From assembly GCF_000973545.1 (NCBI RefSeq), contig NZ_CP010049.1:372001-436000 (forward strand): 64,000 nucleotides of DNA. The letters are read 5' to 3'. Within the stretch, counting starts at the first letter, position 1. Each line of letters opens with the position of its first letter. Both the position numbers and the translations under genes were made by a program. Positions 42,338-53,638 of the stretch are shown here, piece after piece. The notes beneath the pieces were generated by a model. That model was not told where the DNA came from and made no database searches. It saw only the letters and a list, made by a program, of their open reading frames with translations. This stretch comes from Blochmannia endosymbiont of Camponotus (Colobopsis) obliquus. GTDB taxonomy: Bacteria; Pseudomonadota; Gammaproteobacteria; Enterobacterales; Enterobacteriaceae.

Positions 42338-42818
42338 ATCAAAATTTTAATTAAAGATTATTTATTTTTTAATTTATTTACATGAACTGATATAATTAAT
42401 ATTATGTTAGTCTTGTAATATTGTTTTAAGTCCAAAATTTTTACATTGTGTTTTTATAATACAAAAAATAATGTTATTAAAATAATCATGCTATTATTAT
42501 GTAACAAAATTCAATATCTTAATAATAAGTGATTAATTATATATTTTAATATCATAAAACCTATAAAAACACAATTTTCTTTAAAAGATACTTGTTGTTT
42601 ATTGTAATAAAAAAACAAAAGAATTACGAAATGATTATACAATAGAATATAAATTCTATATGAATCTATACATATTACAAAGTTTTATTGTAAAAATGAA
42701 CTATGCAAAAATTCATGCTAAATATGTAGTTATTAAAAATATTATAAGATAAAATAGTATAAAAATATATTTTAATAAAATAATTAATAAATATATTTTA
42801 TTGATAATTTATATTATT
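42338..42818. other. gene-free divergent region at the lolB-hemA position
   Basis: About 480 AT-rich bases between ispE (minus) and prfA (plus). E. coli has lolB (minus) and hemA (plus) here. Neither is readable, and the space is far too short for both. It should contain the divergent ispE and prfA promoters. Confidence 0.55.
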
Positions 42819-43895
42819 ATGAAGCTTTCTATAATTAATAAACTAAAAAAATTGCAAACTCGTTTTAAAGAAATAGAAATATTACTTAGTGATAAGAATA
42901 TTATGTCTAATAAAGCACAATTTCGTGCTTTATCTAAAGAATATGTACAATTAAACAATATAGTTGCTTGTTTTGAGCGTTGGATGTTAACAAAAAAAGA
43001 AATGTATAATACAGAACAAATGCTTAATGATCCAGAAATAAATCAAATAGTACAAGAAGAAATAAAAAAAATAAAAATTAATCAAAGTAAACTTGAACAA
43101 GAATTACAAATATTATTATTTCCTACAAACTCTGATGATAAGAGAGGTTGTTTTGTTGAAATAAGAGCTGGAACTGGTGGTAATGAAGCTGCATTATTTG
43201 CAGGCAAATTATTTAGAATGTATACTCGTTATGCTGAAACAAAAAATTGGGAAACAGAAATTATTAATATTAATGTCAGTGAGTATGGTGGATACAAAGA
43301 AATAATTACTAAAATTCCTAATGAAGGAGCGTATGGTCGGCTAAAATTTGAATCTGGAGGTCATCGTGTACAAAGAATACCACATACCGAATCTCAAGGT
43401 AGAATCCATACATCTACTTGTACTATAGCTGTAATACCAGAAATACCGGTTTTGGAGTTACCAATTATTGATTTTAACGAATTAAGAATTGATACTTTTC
43501 GTTCTTCAGGAGCTGGAGGACAACATGTTAATACTACAGATTCTGCAATTCGTATAACTCATATACCCACTGGAATTGTAGTTGAATGTCAAGATGAGCG
43601 ATCACAACATAAAAATAAAGCCAAAGCATTAGCTGTATTAGGTTCTCGTTTATATAATTTTAAAGTACAACAACGACAGAAAAAAGAAACTTCGACTAGA
43701 CGTCTTTTATTAGGTACAGGCGATCGATCTGATAGAATACGAACGTATAATTTTCAACAAGGACGAGTAACAGATCACCGAATCAATTTAACTTTATATC
43801 GATTAAATGAAATTATAGAAGGTAATTTAGATATATTAATTGAACCTATTATGCAAGAATATAAAACTGATCAATTAACCCTATTAGCCAAATAA
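42819..43895 (+). CDS. prfA: peptide chain release factor 1
   Basis: Releases peptides at UAA and UAG. ATG 42819 gives 358 residues (E. coli 360) starting MKLSIINKL, like E. coli MKPSIVAKL; an in-frame TTG at 42801 adds six unmatched residues. The catalytic GGQ lies in [17 protein letters not shown], and the stop-codon tripeptide reads P-H-T in [10 protein letters not shown], where E. coli has P-A-T. Most genes here end in TAA. Six bases separate it from prmC, which methylates its GGQ. Confidence 0.96.
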   Translation: MKLSIINKLKKLQTRFKEIEILLSDKNIMSNKAQFRALSKEYVQLNNIVACFERWMLTKKEMYNTEQMLNDPEINQIVQEEIKKIKINQSKLEQELQILLFPTNSDDKRGCFVEIRAGTGGNEAALFAGKLFRMYTRYAETKNWETEIININVSEYGGYKEIITKIPNEGAYGRLKFESGGHRVQRIPHTESQGRIHTSTCTIAVIPEIPVLELPIIDFNELRIDTFRSSGAGGQHVNTTDSAIRITHIPTGIVVECQDERSQHKNKAKALAVLGSRLYNFKVQQRQKKETSTRRLLLGTGDRSDRIRTYNFQQGRVTDHRINLTLYRLNEIIEGNLDILIEPIMQEYKTDQLTLLAK

Positions 43896-43901
43896 ATACT
43901 A

Positions 43902-44741
43902 ATGATAATGACTTGGAAAAAATGGTTAGAATGGGCTCAAACACAATTGTATTGTTCTACTAGCCCACGACTTGATGCAGAAATTATTTTAAGTAAAATA
44001 CTTAATAAATCACGTACTTATATTTTAGCATTTGATGACACTGTGTTGAATGAAATAGAAAAATATAATCTTCTTAAACTACTGTATCGAAGAAAACAAG
44101 GTGAACCCATAGCTTATTTGATAGGAATGCAAGAATTTTGGTCTTTAAATATTCAAGTATATTATGATATTTTTATTCCCCGTTCTGACACAGAATGTCT
44201 TGTAGAACAAGTATTAAATTTATTTACAACGCCCAATATAAAAGTGTTAGATTTAGGCACTGGTTCTGGAGCTATTGCGTTAGCAATAGCTTCAGAACAT
44301 CCAGAATGGGATATAACTGCTGTAGATTGTCAAATGCAAGCTATAAAACTTGCTTGTGCTAATGCTGTCCATTTAAACTTAAATAATATACTATTTTTAT
44401 ATGGAAATTGGTTTAATTTATTGCACAATAATTATTACAACGTAATAGTAAGTAATCCACCTTATCTTGATATTCAAGATTCACATTTACTATGTGCAAA
44501 TTTAAAATTCGAATCTAAACAATCTTTAATTTCAGCAAATCAAGGATTAGCAGATTTAAATATCATTATAAAATATTCACCTAAACATTTATTGCATGGA
44601 GGATGGTTAATTGTAGAACATGGTTGGAAACAAGGACGGTGTGTACGTGTTTTATTTAAAAATTCTGGTTTTAAAAAAATTGTTACATTGCGAGATTACA
44701 ACAAAAACGAAAGAGCAACTTGTGGACAATGGTGTTATTAA
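43902..44741 (+). CDS. prmC: release factor glutamine methyltransferase
   Basis: SAM-dependent enzyme methylating the GGQ glutamine of release factors 1 and 2. It has 279 residues against 277 in E. coli. SAM motif I is DLGTGSG at 117-123 and the catalytic NPPY lies at 185-188. The start may be ATG 43902 or ATG 43908, as the first codons are M-I-M. It is translationally close to prfA, as in E. coli. Confidence 0.95.
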   Translation: MIMTWKKWLEWAQTQLYCSTSPRLDAEIILSKILNKSRTYILAFDDTVLNEIEKYNLLKLLYRRKQGEPIAYLIGMQEFWSLNIQVYYDIFIPRSDTECLVEQVLNLFTTPNIKVLDLGTGSGAIALAIASEHPEWDITAVDCQMQAIKLACANAVHLNLNNILFLYGNWFNLLHNNYYNVIVSNPPYLDIQDSHLLCANLKFESKQSLISANQGLADLNIIIKYSPKHLLHGGWLIVEHGWKQGRCVRVLFKNSGFKKIVTLRDYNKNERATCGQWCY

Positions 44742-45997
<1,256 letters not shown>

Positions 45998-46405
45998 TAT
46001 TCCGTAAAATATTTATTATATTTTTTATTATAATTCAAATTTATTGTGCATTGTAAAGTACAATATATTAACTTTTTGTTAAAGTAACTATATTAAAAAT
46101 TGATTACATATATCAATGTTTTAAATAACAAACGATACATAAGAATGTTTTATATATAAAATATCAGAAAATAAATTAAATATTAATATATCATTTACTA
46201 ATAAAATTTTTTCACCTGAACTTTGATAAAAAAAATTAGATGTTTTTTCTTTGTTAATACAAAGATATATTTTTTAGATTATTTTAATTATAAATATTTA
46301 TTATGTTATAATGAAAACGGTAGAGTACGATTAAAATTGTTTATATACATAGAATAAAAATTAATATAATTAACTAAATATACACTATATTTAATATTTA
46401 AATAT
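45998..46405. other. gene-free stretch upstream of truncated thrS
   Basis: About 410 AT-rich bases. A full thrS would need roughly 700 bases upstream of the present ATG, more than lies before kdsA, so most of the lost 5' part of thrS has been deleted. A few bases near 46303-46325 (coding I-M-K-T) resemble the LMKTAG stretch just before the missing boundary, but the match is too short to call. TATAAT-like runs abound and no promoter is assigned. Confidence 0.5.
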
Positions 46406-47650
46406 ATGGATGCACGTGACCATCGTAAACTTGGAAAACAACTAGATTTGTATCATATGCAAGAAGAAGCTCCTGGGATGGTATTCTGGCATAATAATGG
46501 TTGGATAATTTTGCATGAATTAAAAAAATTTATACGTACAAAGTTGAAAGTTTATCAATATCAAGAAGTAAAAAGTCCTATAATGATGGATCGTGTATTA
46601 TGGGACAAAACCGGACATTGGGAAAATTATGCAGAACATATATTTTCTACAGTTTCAGAAAATCGTGATTATTGTATTAAACCAATGAATTGTCCTGGGC
46701 ATATACAAATTTTTAACCAATCTTTAAAATCCTATAAAGATTTACCAATACGTATGGCAGAATTCGGTAATTGTCATCGTAACGAACCTTCCGGGTCTTT
46801 ACATGGATTAATGAGAGTGCGGAGTTTCCTTCAAGACGATGCTCATATTTTTTGCACTATATCTCAAGTACGTGAAGAAATAAAAAATTGCATAAAAATG
46901 ACATATGATATATATGCTACATTTGGATTTAATAAAATTATTGTTAAACTTTCTACTCGCCCAGAAAAACGTATTGGCAATGATACATTATGGGATGTAG
47001 CAGAGCATGATTTATCTAGTATTTTAACTGAAATTGGAGTATCATTTACATATCAAAAATTTGAAGGAGCATTTTATGGCCCCAAAATCGAATTTTCTTT
47101 ACTTGATTGTTTAGATCGCACTTGGCAATGTGGTACGGTACAATTAGATTTTTCTCTTCCACATCGCCTGAATGCTTTTTACATTAATAAAAAAAACGAA
47201 CGAATTGCACCAATAATGATTCATAGAGCTATTCTTGGCTCAATAGAAAGGTTTATCGGTATTTTAACAGAAGAATTTTCAGGTTTCTACCCAACTTGGT
47301 TAGCTCCAATACAAGTGGTCTTAATGAACATTACTTCTGATCAAACTGATTATATTTTAAAATTAGCACAAAAATTATCTCAACATAATATTAGAATAAA
47401 ATTAGATTTAAGAAATAAAAAAATAGGCTTTAAAATTCGAGAACATACTTTACATCGTATACCGTATATGTTGGTATGTGGTAACAAAGAAATAAATATG
47501 AATAAAGTTGCTGTGCGTACTTTCCGTGGCAAAACTTTAGGTCATTATGACATTAATATCTTTATAAAAAAGATACTATATGAAATTAAAAATTATGGTC
47601 TTAATCAACTGGAGAACAACGTATTAAAGGTGGAAAAAAAAATTATTTAA
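46406..47650 (+). CDS. thrS: threonyl-tRNA synthetase lacking TGS and editing domains
   Basis: Charges tRNA-Thr. The product is 414 residues against 642 in E. coli. It starts at [17 protein letters not shown], matching E. coli from residue 239, so the TGS domain and the N2 editing domain are absent; an in-frame stop at 46367 and the short upstream space rule out a longer frame. The catalytic core and anticodon domain are complete, with zinc ligands Cys96, His147 and His273 (E. coli 334, 385, 511). At the 3' end the ancestral stop has become a sense codon, adding about 10 residues that run 28 bases into infC. Confidence 0.93.
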   Translation: MDARDHRKLGKQLDLYHMQEEAPGMVFWHNNGWIILHELKKFIRTKLKVYQYQEVKSPIMMDRVLWDKTGHWENYAEHIFSTVSENRDYCIKPMNCPGHIQIFNQSLKSYKDLPIRMAEFGNCHRNEPSGSLHGLMRVRSFLQDDAHIFCTISQVREEIKNCIKMTYDIYATFGFNKIIVKLSTRPEKRIGNDTLWDVAEHDLSSILTEIGVSFTYQKFEGAFYGPKIEFSLLDCLDRTWQCGTVQLDFSLPHRLNAFYINKKNERIAPIMIHRAILGSIERFIGILTEEFSGFYPTWLAPIQVVLMNITSDQTDYILKLAQKLSQHNIRIKLDLRNKKIGFKIREHTLHRIPYMLVCGNKEINMNKVAVRTFRGKTLGHYDINIFIKKILYEIKNYGLNQLENNVLKVEKKII

Positions 47651-48159
47651 CACGTTCTAATCGTGTTAATCAAAATATTCATGCAGTTGAAGTACGATTA
47701 ACTGATATAAATGGTAAACAAGTTGGTATTGTTAGTTTACGTGAAGCACTTGCACAAGCTGAAGCATCAGGAGCTGATTTAGTTGAAATTAGCTCAAATG
47801 CTTTACCTCCTGTATGTCGTATAATGAATTACGGTAAATTTCTTTATGAAAAAAACAAATCTTCAAAAGAACAAAAAAAGAAACAAAAAACAATTCAAAT
47901 TAAAGAAATAAAATTTAGACCCAATACTGAAGAAGCTGATTATCAAGTAAAATTACGTAACTCAGTTCGTTTTCTTAAAGATGGTGATAAAATAAAAATA
48001 ACATTAAGATTTCGTGGCGGAGAAATAGTGCATCAACAAATAGGTACGAAAGTATTAAATCGTGTGCGTAAAGATTTAGAACAAATTTCAATAGTGGAAT
48101 ATTTTCCTAACAAACTTGAAGGTAAACAGTTAGTTATGATTTTAGCACCAAAAAAATAA
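47623..48159 (+). CDS. infC: translation initiation factor IF-3 (AUU start)
   Basis: Prevents premature subunit joining and polices initiator tRNA. The start is taken as ATT 47623, which gives 178 residues beginning MKGGKKNYL, like E. coli MKGGKRVQT. E. coli infC uses the same rare AUU start, the basis of IF-3 autoregulation; a shorter frame from ATG 47824 would lose the whole N-terminal domain. A GGAG ribosome site lies at 47611-47614. The N domain has [10 protein letters not shown] and the C domain [18 protein letters not shown]. Its first 28 bases overlap the extended end of thrS. Confidence 0.95.
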   Translation: MKGGKKNYLTRSNRVNQNIHAVEVRLTDINGKQVGIVSLREALAQAEASGADLVEISSNALPPVCRIMNYGKFLYEKNKSSKEQKKKQKTIQIKEIKFRPNTEEADYQVKLRNSVRFLKDGDKIKITLRFRGGEIVHQQIGTKVLNRVRKDLEQISIVEYFPNKLEGKQLVMILAPKK

Positions 48160-48265
48160 CAATTTAATATCAAAAGTAAGTATATATAATTTACTCAATG
48201 TTTTATTTTTTTACAAAAATATTTTTTATAAAAATATAGAATGTTATTATAGAGATTAGTAATAC

Positions 48266-48463
48266 ATGTTTAAAATAAAAACAATCAATAGCGTTAAAAA
48301 AAGATTCAAAAAAACATCTTCTGGTACATTTAAGTATAAACATGCCAATTTACGTCACATTTTAACTAAAAAGTCTAGCAAAAGAAAACGTCATTTACGT
48401 CATAAATCCATAATTGCTACAAATCACTTAGTGCGTATAAAAAAATTTTTACCATATTTTTAA
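48266..48463 (+). CDS. rpmI: 50S ribosomal protein L35
   Basis: Small basic large-subunit protein, 65 residues as in E. coli. The core [23 protein letters not shown] matches closely from residue 23. It lies between infC and rplT; in E. coli L20 represses L35 and itself through the upstream RNA. Confidence 0.97.
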   Translation: MFKIKTINSVKKRFKKTSSGTFKYKHANLRHILTKKSSKRKRHLRHKSIIATNHLVRIKKFLPYF

Positions 48464-48521
48464 TTTAATACAATACATCATTAAAATATGTAATTGCTTG
48501 CATCATCATCCAGGAGACATA

Positions 48522-48881
48522 ATGACACGTAGTAAAAATAGCGTTGTTTCACGAATGCGTCATAAAAAAATAATAAAACAAGCAACAAGTTATTATGGCG
48601 CTCGTTCACGTACATACCGTACTGCTTTTCAAGCAGTCATAAAAGCAAATCAATATTCTTATCGTGATCGACGTCAAAAAAAAAGACAATTTCGTAGGCT
48701 GTGGATTACTCGAATTAATGCTGCAGCCAGATTGCATGGCATTTCTTATAGTAAATTAATTAACAAATTAAAACAATCATCTATAGGATTAAATCGCAAG
48801 ATTCTTGCAAATATTGCGATTTTGGATAAAAAAACTTTTGCAAATTTAGTAAATTTATCAAAAAAAAATGAAATTATGTGA
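48522..48881 (+). CDS. rplT: 50S ribosomal protein L20
   Basis: Early-assembly 23S rRNA-binding protein. ATG 48522, preceded by AGGAG at 48512-48516, gives 119 residues (E. coli 118); an in-frame start at 48498 adds eight residues (MHHHPGDI) without counterpart and includes the ribosome site itself. The [19 protein letters not shown] block and [21 protein letters not shown] are strongly conserved. Confidence 0.97.
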   Translation: MTRSKNSVVSRMRHKKIIKQATSYYGARSRTYRTAFQAVIKANQYSYRDRRQKKRQFRRLWITRINAAARLHGISYSKLINKLKQSSIGLNRKILANIAILDKKTFANLVNLSKKNEIM

Positions 48882-49114
48882 ATAATATTTATAAAAAAAT
48901 TTATTAAAATGTAAAAATAATTTATATATATTTATTTTCTATACATATATTGATATTTATATATATTACATTGGTTATAAAAAAATATTTTTATTTATTT
49001 ATACCGATAAAATTAAATTTATATTGATATTGTATAATTAATAATTATAAAATATTGGAACTTTCTTTGCATCTCAACTATATATTTTAATCGAAATAAA
49101 CTGGTAAATAAAAA

Positions 49115-50101
49115 ATGTTAAATATTTCAAATTTAATTACACAAGCTAAAAAATATATAGAACAATCTCAGGATTTACGTGCACTAGAACTAATAAAAGT
49201 AGCTTTTTTGGGTAAAAAAGGATATATAAAGCAACAAATAGCAATGTTATGCAGTTTGACATATGAAGAACGAATAAAAAGAGGTAAATGTATTAACCAA
49301 GCTAAACAACTAATACAAAAATTAATTTATGAACGTACAAATATATTAGAACTAAAATTAATTAATGAAGAAATTTTAAAAAATAAAATAGATATATCTT
49401 TGCCTGGTCGAAAAATAGATAATGGTAGATTACATCCAATAACACTTGCTATAATTAAAATCAAAAATTTTTTTAAAAAATTGGGTTTTAACACAGTATA
49501 TGGGTTAGAAATTGAAGATAATTATCATAATTTTGATGCTTTAAATATCCCTATACATCATCCAACTCGTACGGATCATGACACTTTTTGGTTAGACTCA
49601 CACAGACTGTTACGAACTCAAACTTCTAGCATACAAATTCGTACTATGAAATCACAACAACCCCCAATTCGTATTATTGAATGTGGCCGCGTTTATCGTA
49701 ATGATTACGACAAACAACATACCCCGATGTTTCATCAAATAGAAGGGTTAATGATTGATGTAAATATTACTTTTTCTAATTTAAAAGGAATATTATATGA
49801 TTTTTTGCATGATTTTTTTAATAAAAATATAAAAATTCGTTTTCGGCCATCTTATTTTCCATTTACAGAGCCATCCGCAGAAATTGATATTATGGAGGAA
49901 AAACAGGGTGTATGGTTAGAAATTTTAGGTTGTGGTATGGTACATCCTAATGTATTACGTAATGTTGGTATTAATTTAGAAAGATTTTCAGGATTTGCTT
50001 TTGGTATAGGTATAGAACGATTAGCAATGTTAAATTATGGAATAACAGATTTACGTGTATTTTTTAAAAATGATTTACGTTTTTTACAACAGTTTAAATA
50101 A
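49115..50101 (+). CDS. pheS: phenylalanyl-tRNA synthetase alpha subunit
   Basis: Catalytic subunit of the alpha2-beta2 class II synthetase. It has 328 residues against 327 in E. coli. Motif regions include the [11 protein letters not shown] segment, [20 protein letters not shown] (motif 2 region) and [15 protein letters not shown] (motif 3). The 233-base gap before it contains no readable pheM leader peptide, unlike E. coli. It lies 24 bases before pheT. Confidence 0.97.
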   Translation: MLNISNLITQAKKYIEQSQDLRALELIKVAFLGKKGYIKQQIAMLCSLTYEERIKRGKCINQAKQLIQKLIYERTNILELKLINEEILKNKIDISLPGRKIDNGRLHPITLAIIKIKNFFKKLGFNTVYGLEIEDNYHNFDALNIPIHHPTRTDHDTFWLDSHRLLRTQTSSIQIRTMKSQQPPIRIIECGRVYRNDYDKQHTPMFHQIEGLMIDVNITFSNLKGILYDFLHDFFNKNIKIRFRPSYFPFTEPSAEIDIMEEKQGVWLEILGCGMVHPNVLRNVGINLERFSGFAFGIGIERLAMLNYGITDLRVFFKNDLRFLQQFK

Positions 50102-50125
50102 ATCTTAATAATAAGAGTTATTATT

Positions 50126-52516
50126 GTGAAGGTTAGTGAATCCTGGTTACGAGAATGGATTGGTTCGGACCTGAATATTAAGGAATTAACTGAATCCTTG
50201 ACTATGTCCGGATTAAAAGTAAATTCATTGCATCCTGCTGCGAATTATTTTGATGGAGTAATTATTGGAAATATAATAGCATGTAGACAACATTTTATTT
50301 ATAATGATTTATGGATAATAAAAGTAAATATTGGTGATGACAATCCATTAAATATTGTGTGTAGTGCAACTAATTGCACTACACATTTAAAAGTTGTAGT
50401 AGCCAAATCGGGTGCAACTATAACTGGTAAAAAAAAAATAAAAACTATTGAAGTACATGGATACAGATCAGAAGGTATGTTATGTTCTTTTAAAGAACTA
50501 GGTATACTTAATTCTGGTTCTGATATTATTATATTGCCTGACGATGCACCTATAGGATTAGATTTTAGAGATTATTTAAAATTTGATGATAATGTTATTG
50601 ATATAAGCATTCCTTTTAATAGAGGAGATTGTTTGGGGTTACTTGGAATTGCTCGTGATATAACAATAATTAATAAATTATTGTTACAAAAACCACAAAT
50701 TCACTCTATACAACCAATTATTAATGATATATTACCTATTCATGTTTCTGAACCTAATGCATGTCCTTGTTATTTAGGTAGAATAATAAAAAATATCGAT
50801 AATACTATATCTATACCATTATGGATGAAAGAAAGATTAAGGCGTAGTGGAATATGTTTTATTAATCCAATAATGGACATAATAAATTATGTTAGTTTAG
50901 AATTAGGTTATCCAATCAATGCTTTTGATCTAAATAAAATTTCTGGCAGTGTTTTTGTGCGTTTAGCAAAACAAGGAGAATCATTACAACTATTGAATAA
51001 CACAAAAATAAATATTCAAACAGATACATTAGTAATTGCAGATCAAAAACAACCATTAGCTATAGCTGGTATTGTAAATGGAACAAATTCAATTGTTGAT
51101 AAATCAACTTGTTCTATTCTATTAGAATGTGCGTTTTTTTCTTCATCTATTCTTATAGGTAAAGCAAAAAGATATGGTTTATCTAATGCCTTGTCATATC
51201 GTTATGAGCGAGGCATCGACCCTACATTAACTAAAAAAGTTATGGAACGTATTACATTTTTTTTAGTTAAGATTTGTGGAGCTTATCCAGGCCCAATATT
51301 GAATGTCACGAATTTAAATATGTTACCTAAATTAAACATGATTATTTTACATAAAAGTAAATTAAATAAGTTAATAGGTCATTTTATTTCAAATGACGAA
51401 ATAAATAACATTTTAACAAGAATTGGTTGCAAAGTAACACAAATTACTAAAGATTGGAGAATATCAATTCCTTATTGGCGCTATGATCTTAAATTAGAAG
51501 AAGATCTAATAGAAGAAATAATAAGAATATATGGTTATGATAAATTACCTATGAGTTCAATATATAGTACTTTAAAAACTATTAATATCAATAAAAAACA
51601 ATTTTCATTATTAAGAATTAAAAACCTTCTTGTGGATCGTGGTTATCAAGAAGTTATTACATATAGTTTTGTAAATCCAATAATTCAAAATTTATTATTT
51701 CCACAAAAAAAATCATTAAAAATTGCCAATCCTACTTCAATAGAAATGTCTGTCATGCGTTTATCATTATGGAGTAGTTTAATAAGCACAATTATTTATA
51801 ATCAAAACCGTCAGCAACAAAGAATGAAATTGTTTGAAAGTGGTATGGTGTTTTTTTCAGATAAAAATGAACCATGGAAAATTGGTCAACATTTTATGTT
51901 ATCTGGAATTATTACAGGAATGCGTTATGAGGAATATTGGGATCATAAAAATCATTATTTCATGGATTTCTATGATATAAAAGGTGATGTTGAAGCAATA
52001 TTAAATATGACTAATAAAATAAATAAGATAGAATTTAAAGTAACGACTAATACAGCATTACATCCAGGACAAAGTGCAGGAATATATCTTAAGAATGAAT
52101 GTATTGGATTTTTAGGTTTGATACATCCTATACTAGAAAAGCAATTAAATTTAAATAGTCATACATTAGTTTTTGAAATTTTTTGGGAAAAAATTTCAAA
52201 AACTAATGTATCCAAAATTTTTAATGTTACTCGTTTTCCTATTAATCGTAGAGATATTAATATTATAGTTGCAGAAGAAATTGCTGGAGGAGATGTTATT
52301 AATGAATGTAAAATAATTTTAAAACAAGAATTAATTAATATAAAATTATTAGATGTATATCGAGGAAATAACATAAGTAAAGGTTTTAAAAGTTTAACTA
52401 TTAGTTTGTTTCTATACAATGATTATCACACATTGACAGAAATAGAAACTAACGAAATTATTGTAAAATGTATACAGAAATTAAGAAAAAAATTTCAAGC
52501 ATCTTTAAAAACATGA
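50126..52516 (+). CDS. pheT: phenylalanyl-tRNA synthetase beta subunit with altered editing pocket
   Basis: Non-catalytic subunit that binds tRNA and normally hydrolyses Tyr-tRNA-Phe. It starts at GTG 50126 (MKVSESWLREW, like E. coli), 796 residues against 795. In the B3/B4 editing domain four of five known pocket residues are changed: His265 to Asn (GYPINAFD), Gly318 to Asn, Thr354 to Asn and Ala356 to Leu (GLSNALSYRYERG); Glu334 stays. Numbering matches E. coli without offset. The N-terminal tRNA-binding fold lacks the HPNADKL block (HFIYNDL here). ihfA, which follows in E. coli, is absent. Confidence 0.95.
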   Translation: MKVSESWLREWIGSDLNIKELTESLTMSGLKVNSLHPAANYFDGVIIGNIIACRQHFIYNDLWIIKVNIGDDNPLNIVCSATNCTTHLKVVVAKSGATITGKKKIKTIEVHGYRSEGMLCSFKELGILNSGSDIIILPDDAPIGLDFRDYLKFDDNVIDISIPFNRGDCLGLLGIARDITIINKLLLQKPQIHSIQPIINDILPIHVSEPNACPCYLGRIIKNIDNTISIPLWMKERLRRSGICFINPIMDIINYVSLELGYPINAFDLNKISGSVFVRLAKQGESLQLLNNTKINIQTDTLVIADQKQPLAIAGIVNGTNSIVDKSTCSILLECAFFSSSILIGKAKRYGLSNALSYRYERGIDPTLTKKVMERITFFLVKICGAYPGPILNVTNLNMLPKLNMIILHKSKLNKLIGHFISNDEINNILTRIGCKVTQITKDWRISIPYWRYDLKLEEDLIEEIIRIYGYDKLPMSSIYSTLKTININKKQFSLLRIKNLLVDRGYQEVITYSFVNPIIQNLLFPQKKSLKIANPTSIEMSVMRLSLWSSLISTIIYNQNRQQQRMKLFESGMVFFSDKNEPWKIGQHFMLSGIITGMRYEEYWDHKNHYFMDFYDIKGDVEAILNMTNKINKIEFKVTTNTALHPGQSAGIYLKNECIGFLGLIHPILEKQLNLNSHTLVFEIFWEKISKTNVSKIFNVTRFPINRRDINIIVAEEIAGGDVINECKIILKQELINIKLLDVYRGNNISKGFKSLTISLFLYNDYHTLTEIETNEIIVKCIQKLRKKFQASLKT

Positions 52517-52624
52517 ATAAATATAAAATAAAAGAATTCTTTAAAGTAAAAAAAGCAATAATTTTATTTAAAATAATAGATGCAGTATGGTTAATCAATT
52601 TTAATTATATATTTAAGGAAAAAC

Positions 52625-53638
52625 ATGACATCTTTACGATTATTAATATCTGACTTTCATAATCCATGGTTTAATTTAGCTATTGAAGAATGTATTTTCC
52701 GTCAATTAGAAAATAACCAAAGTATATTATTTTTATGGCGTAATCATAATACTGTAGTTATTGGTAGAGCTCAAAATCCATGGAAAGAATGTAACACGCG
52801 TCGTATAACTCGAGATAAAGTCTATCTAGCTAGAAGAAGCAGTGGAGGTGGTGCTGTATTTCATGATTTAGGTAATACATGTTTTACGTTTATATCTAAT
52901 CAAATTGATTATAATAATCAACTATCTACTCATATTATTCTTGATGGATTAAAGAACTTTAATATCAACATTAAAGTCTCTGGAAGAAATGATTTAGTTG
53001 TACAGACTGCAGAAGGAGAACGCAAGGTAAGTGGTTCAGCTTACCGCGAAAGTTCTTATGGAAAATTGCATCACGGAACTTTATTATTACAAACTAAACT
53101 GGATAAATTAGCATATTATTTGAACCCTGATATAAAAAAACTAAAAAGCAAAGGTATTACATCTGTTCGTTCTCGTGTTGCTAATTTAATTGAATTTAAT
53201 AAAAATATTAACCATAATCAATTATGTTATTTTTTACAACAATCTTTTTGTAAATTTTATAAAAAACAAATTGATCCAGAAATTATTTCTTTAAAAAATA
53301 TATTAAAAATACCCGGTTTTTTACAACAATTAACAAAACAAAGTTGCTGGGATTGGAATTTTGGTGCCGCTCCAATGTTTAGTCATCATTTAGATACTTA
53401 TTTCGCCTGGGGTAGCGTAACATTACATTTTGACATTAAACATGGTATTATCACTCGAAGTCGTATTTTTACAGATAGTTTATATCCCGATCCCTTAGAA
53501 GCATTAGCTCAAAAATTAATTGGAACACCGTATAATATTCAAAAAATTAAATATTGCTGTCAACACTGGTTATTATCATGGCCTAAATATGAAAATTTAG
53601 TGGATGTAGTAGATTGGCTAATTAATAGTATATGTTAA
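52625..53638 (+). CDS. lplA: lipoate-protein ligase A
   Basis: Attaches scavenged lipoate to lipoyl domains. It has 337 residues against 338 in E. coli. The lipoyl-AMP loop RRSSGGGAVFHDLGN and the catalytic-lysine region GERKVSGSAYRE are intact, as is the C-terminal accessory domain. An AAGGA site lies before ATG 52625. In E. coli lplA is far from pheT, so this placement is a rearrangement. Likely target in this window: SucB Lys44. Confidence 0.95.
   Translation: MTSLRLLISDFHNPWFNLAIEECIFRQLENNQSILFLWRNHNTVVIGRAQNPWKECNTRRITRDKVYLARRSSGGGAVFHDLGNTCFTFISNQIDYNNQLSTHIILDGLKNFNINIKVSGRNDLVVQTAEGERKVSGSAYRESSYGKLHHGTLLLQTKLDKLAYYLNPDIKKLKSKGITSVRSRVANLIEFNKNINHNQLCYFLQQSFCKFYKKQIDPEIISLKNILKIPGFLQQLTKQSCWDWNFGAAPMFSHHLDTYFAWGSVTLHFDIKHGIITRSRIFTDSLYPDPLEALAQKLIGTPYNIQKIKYCCQHWLLSWPKYENLVDVVDWLINSIC

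Noticed and set aside
45998..46405. Possible remnant of the missing thrS 5' half
   Set aside because: Only a four-residue similarity (IMKT against LMKT) near 46303-46325 could be read, and the space is too short; not enough to annotate a pseudogene.
52468..52653. 61-codon frame at the pheT-lplA junction
   Set aside because: Overlaps the pheT end and lplA start in another frame; Lys/Ile-rich, without family resemblance.
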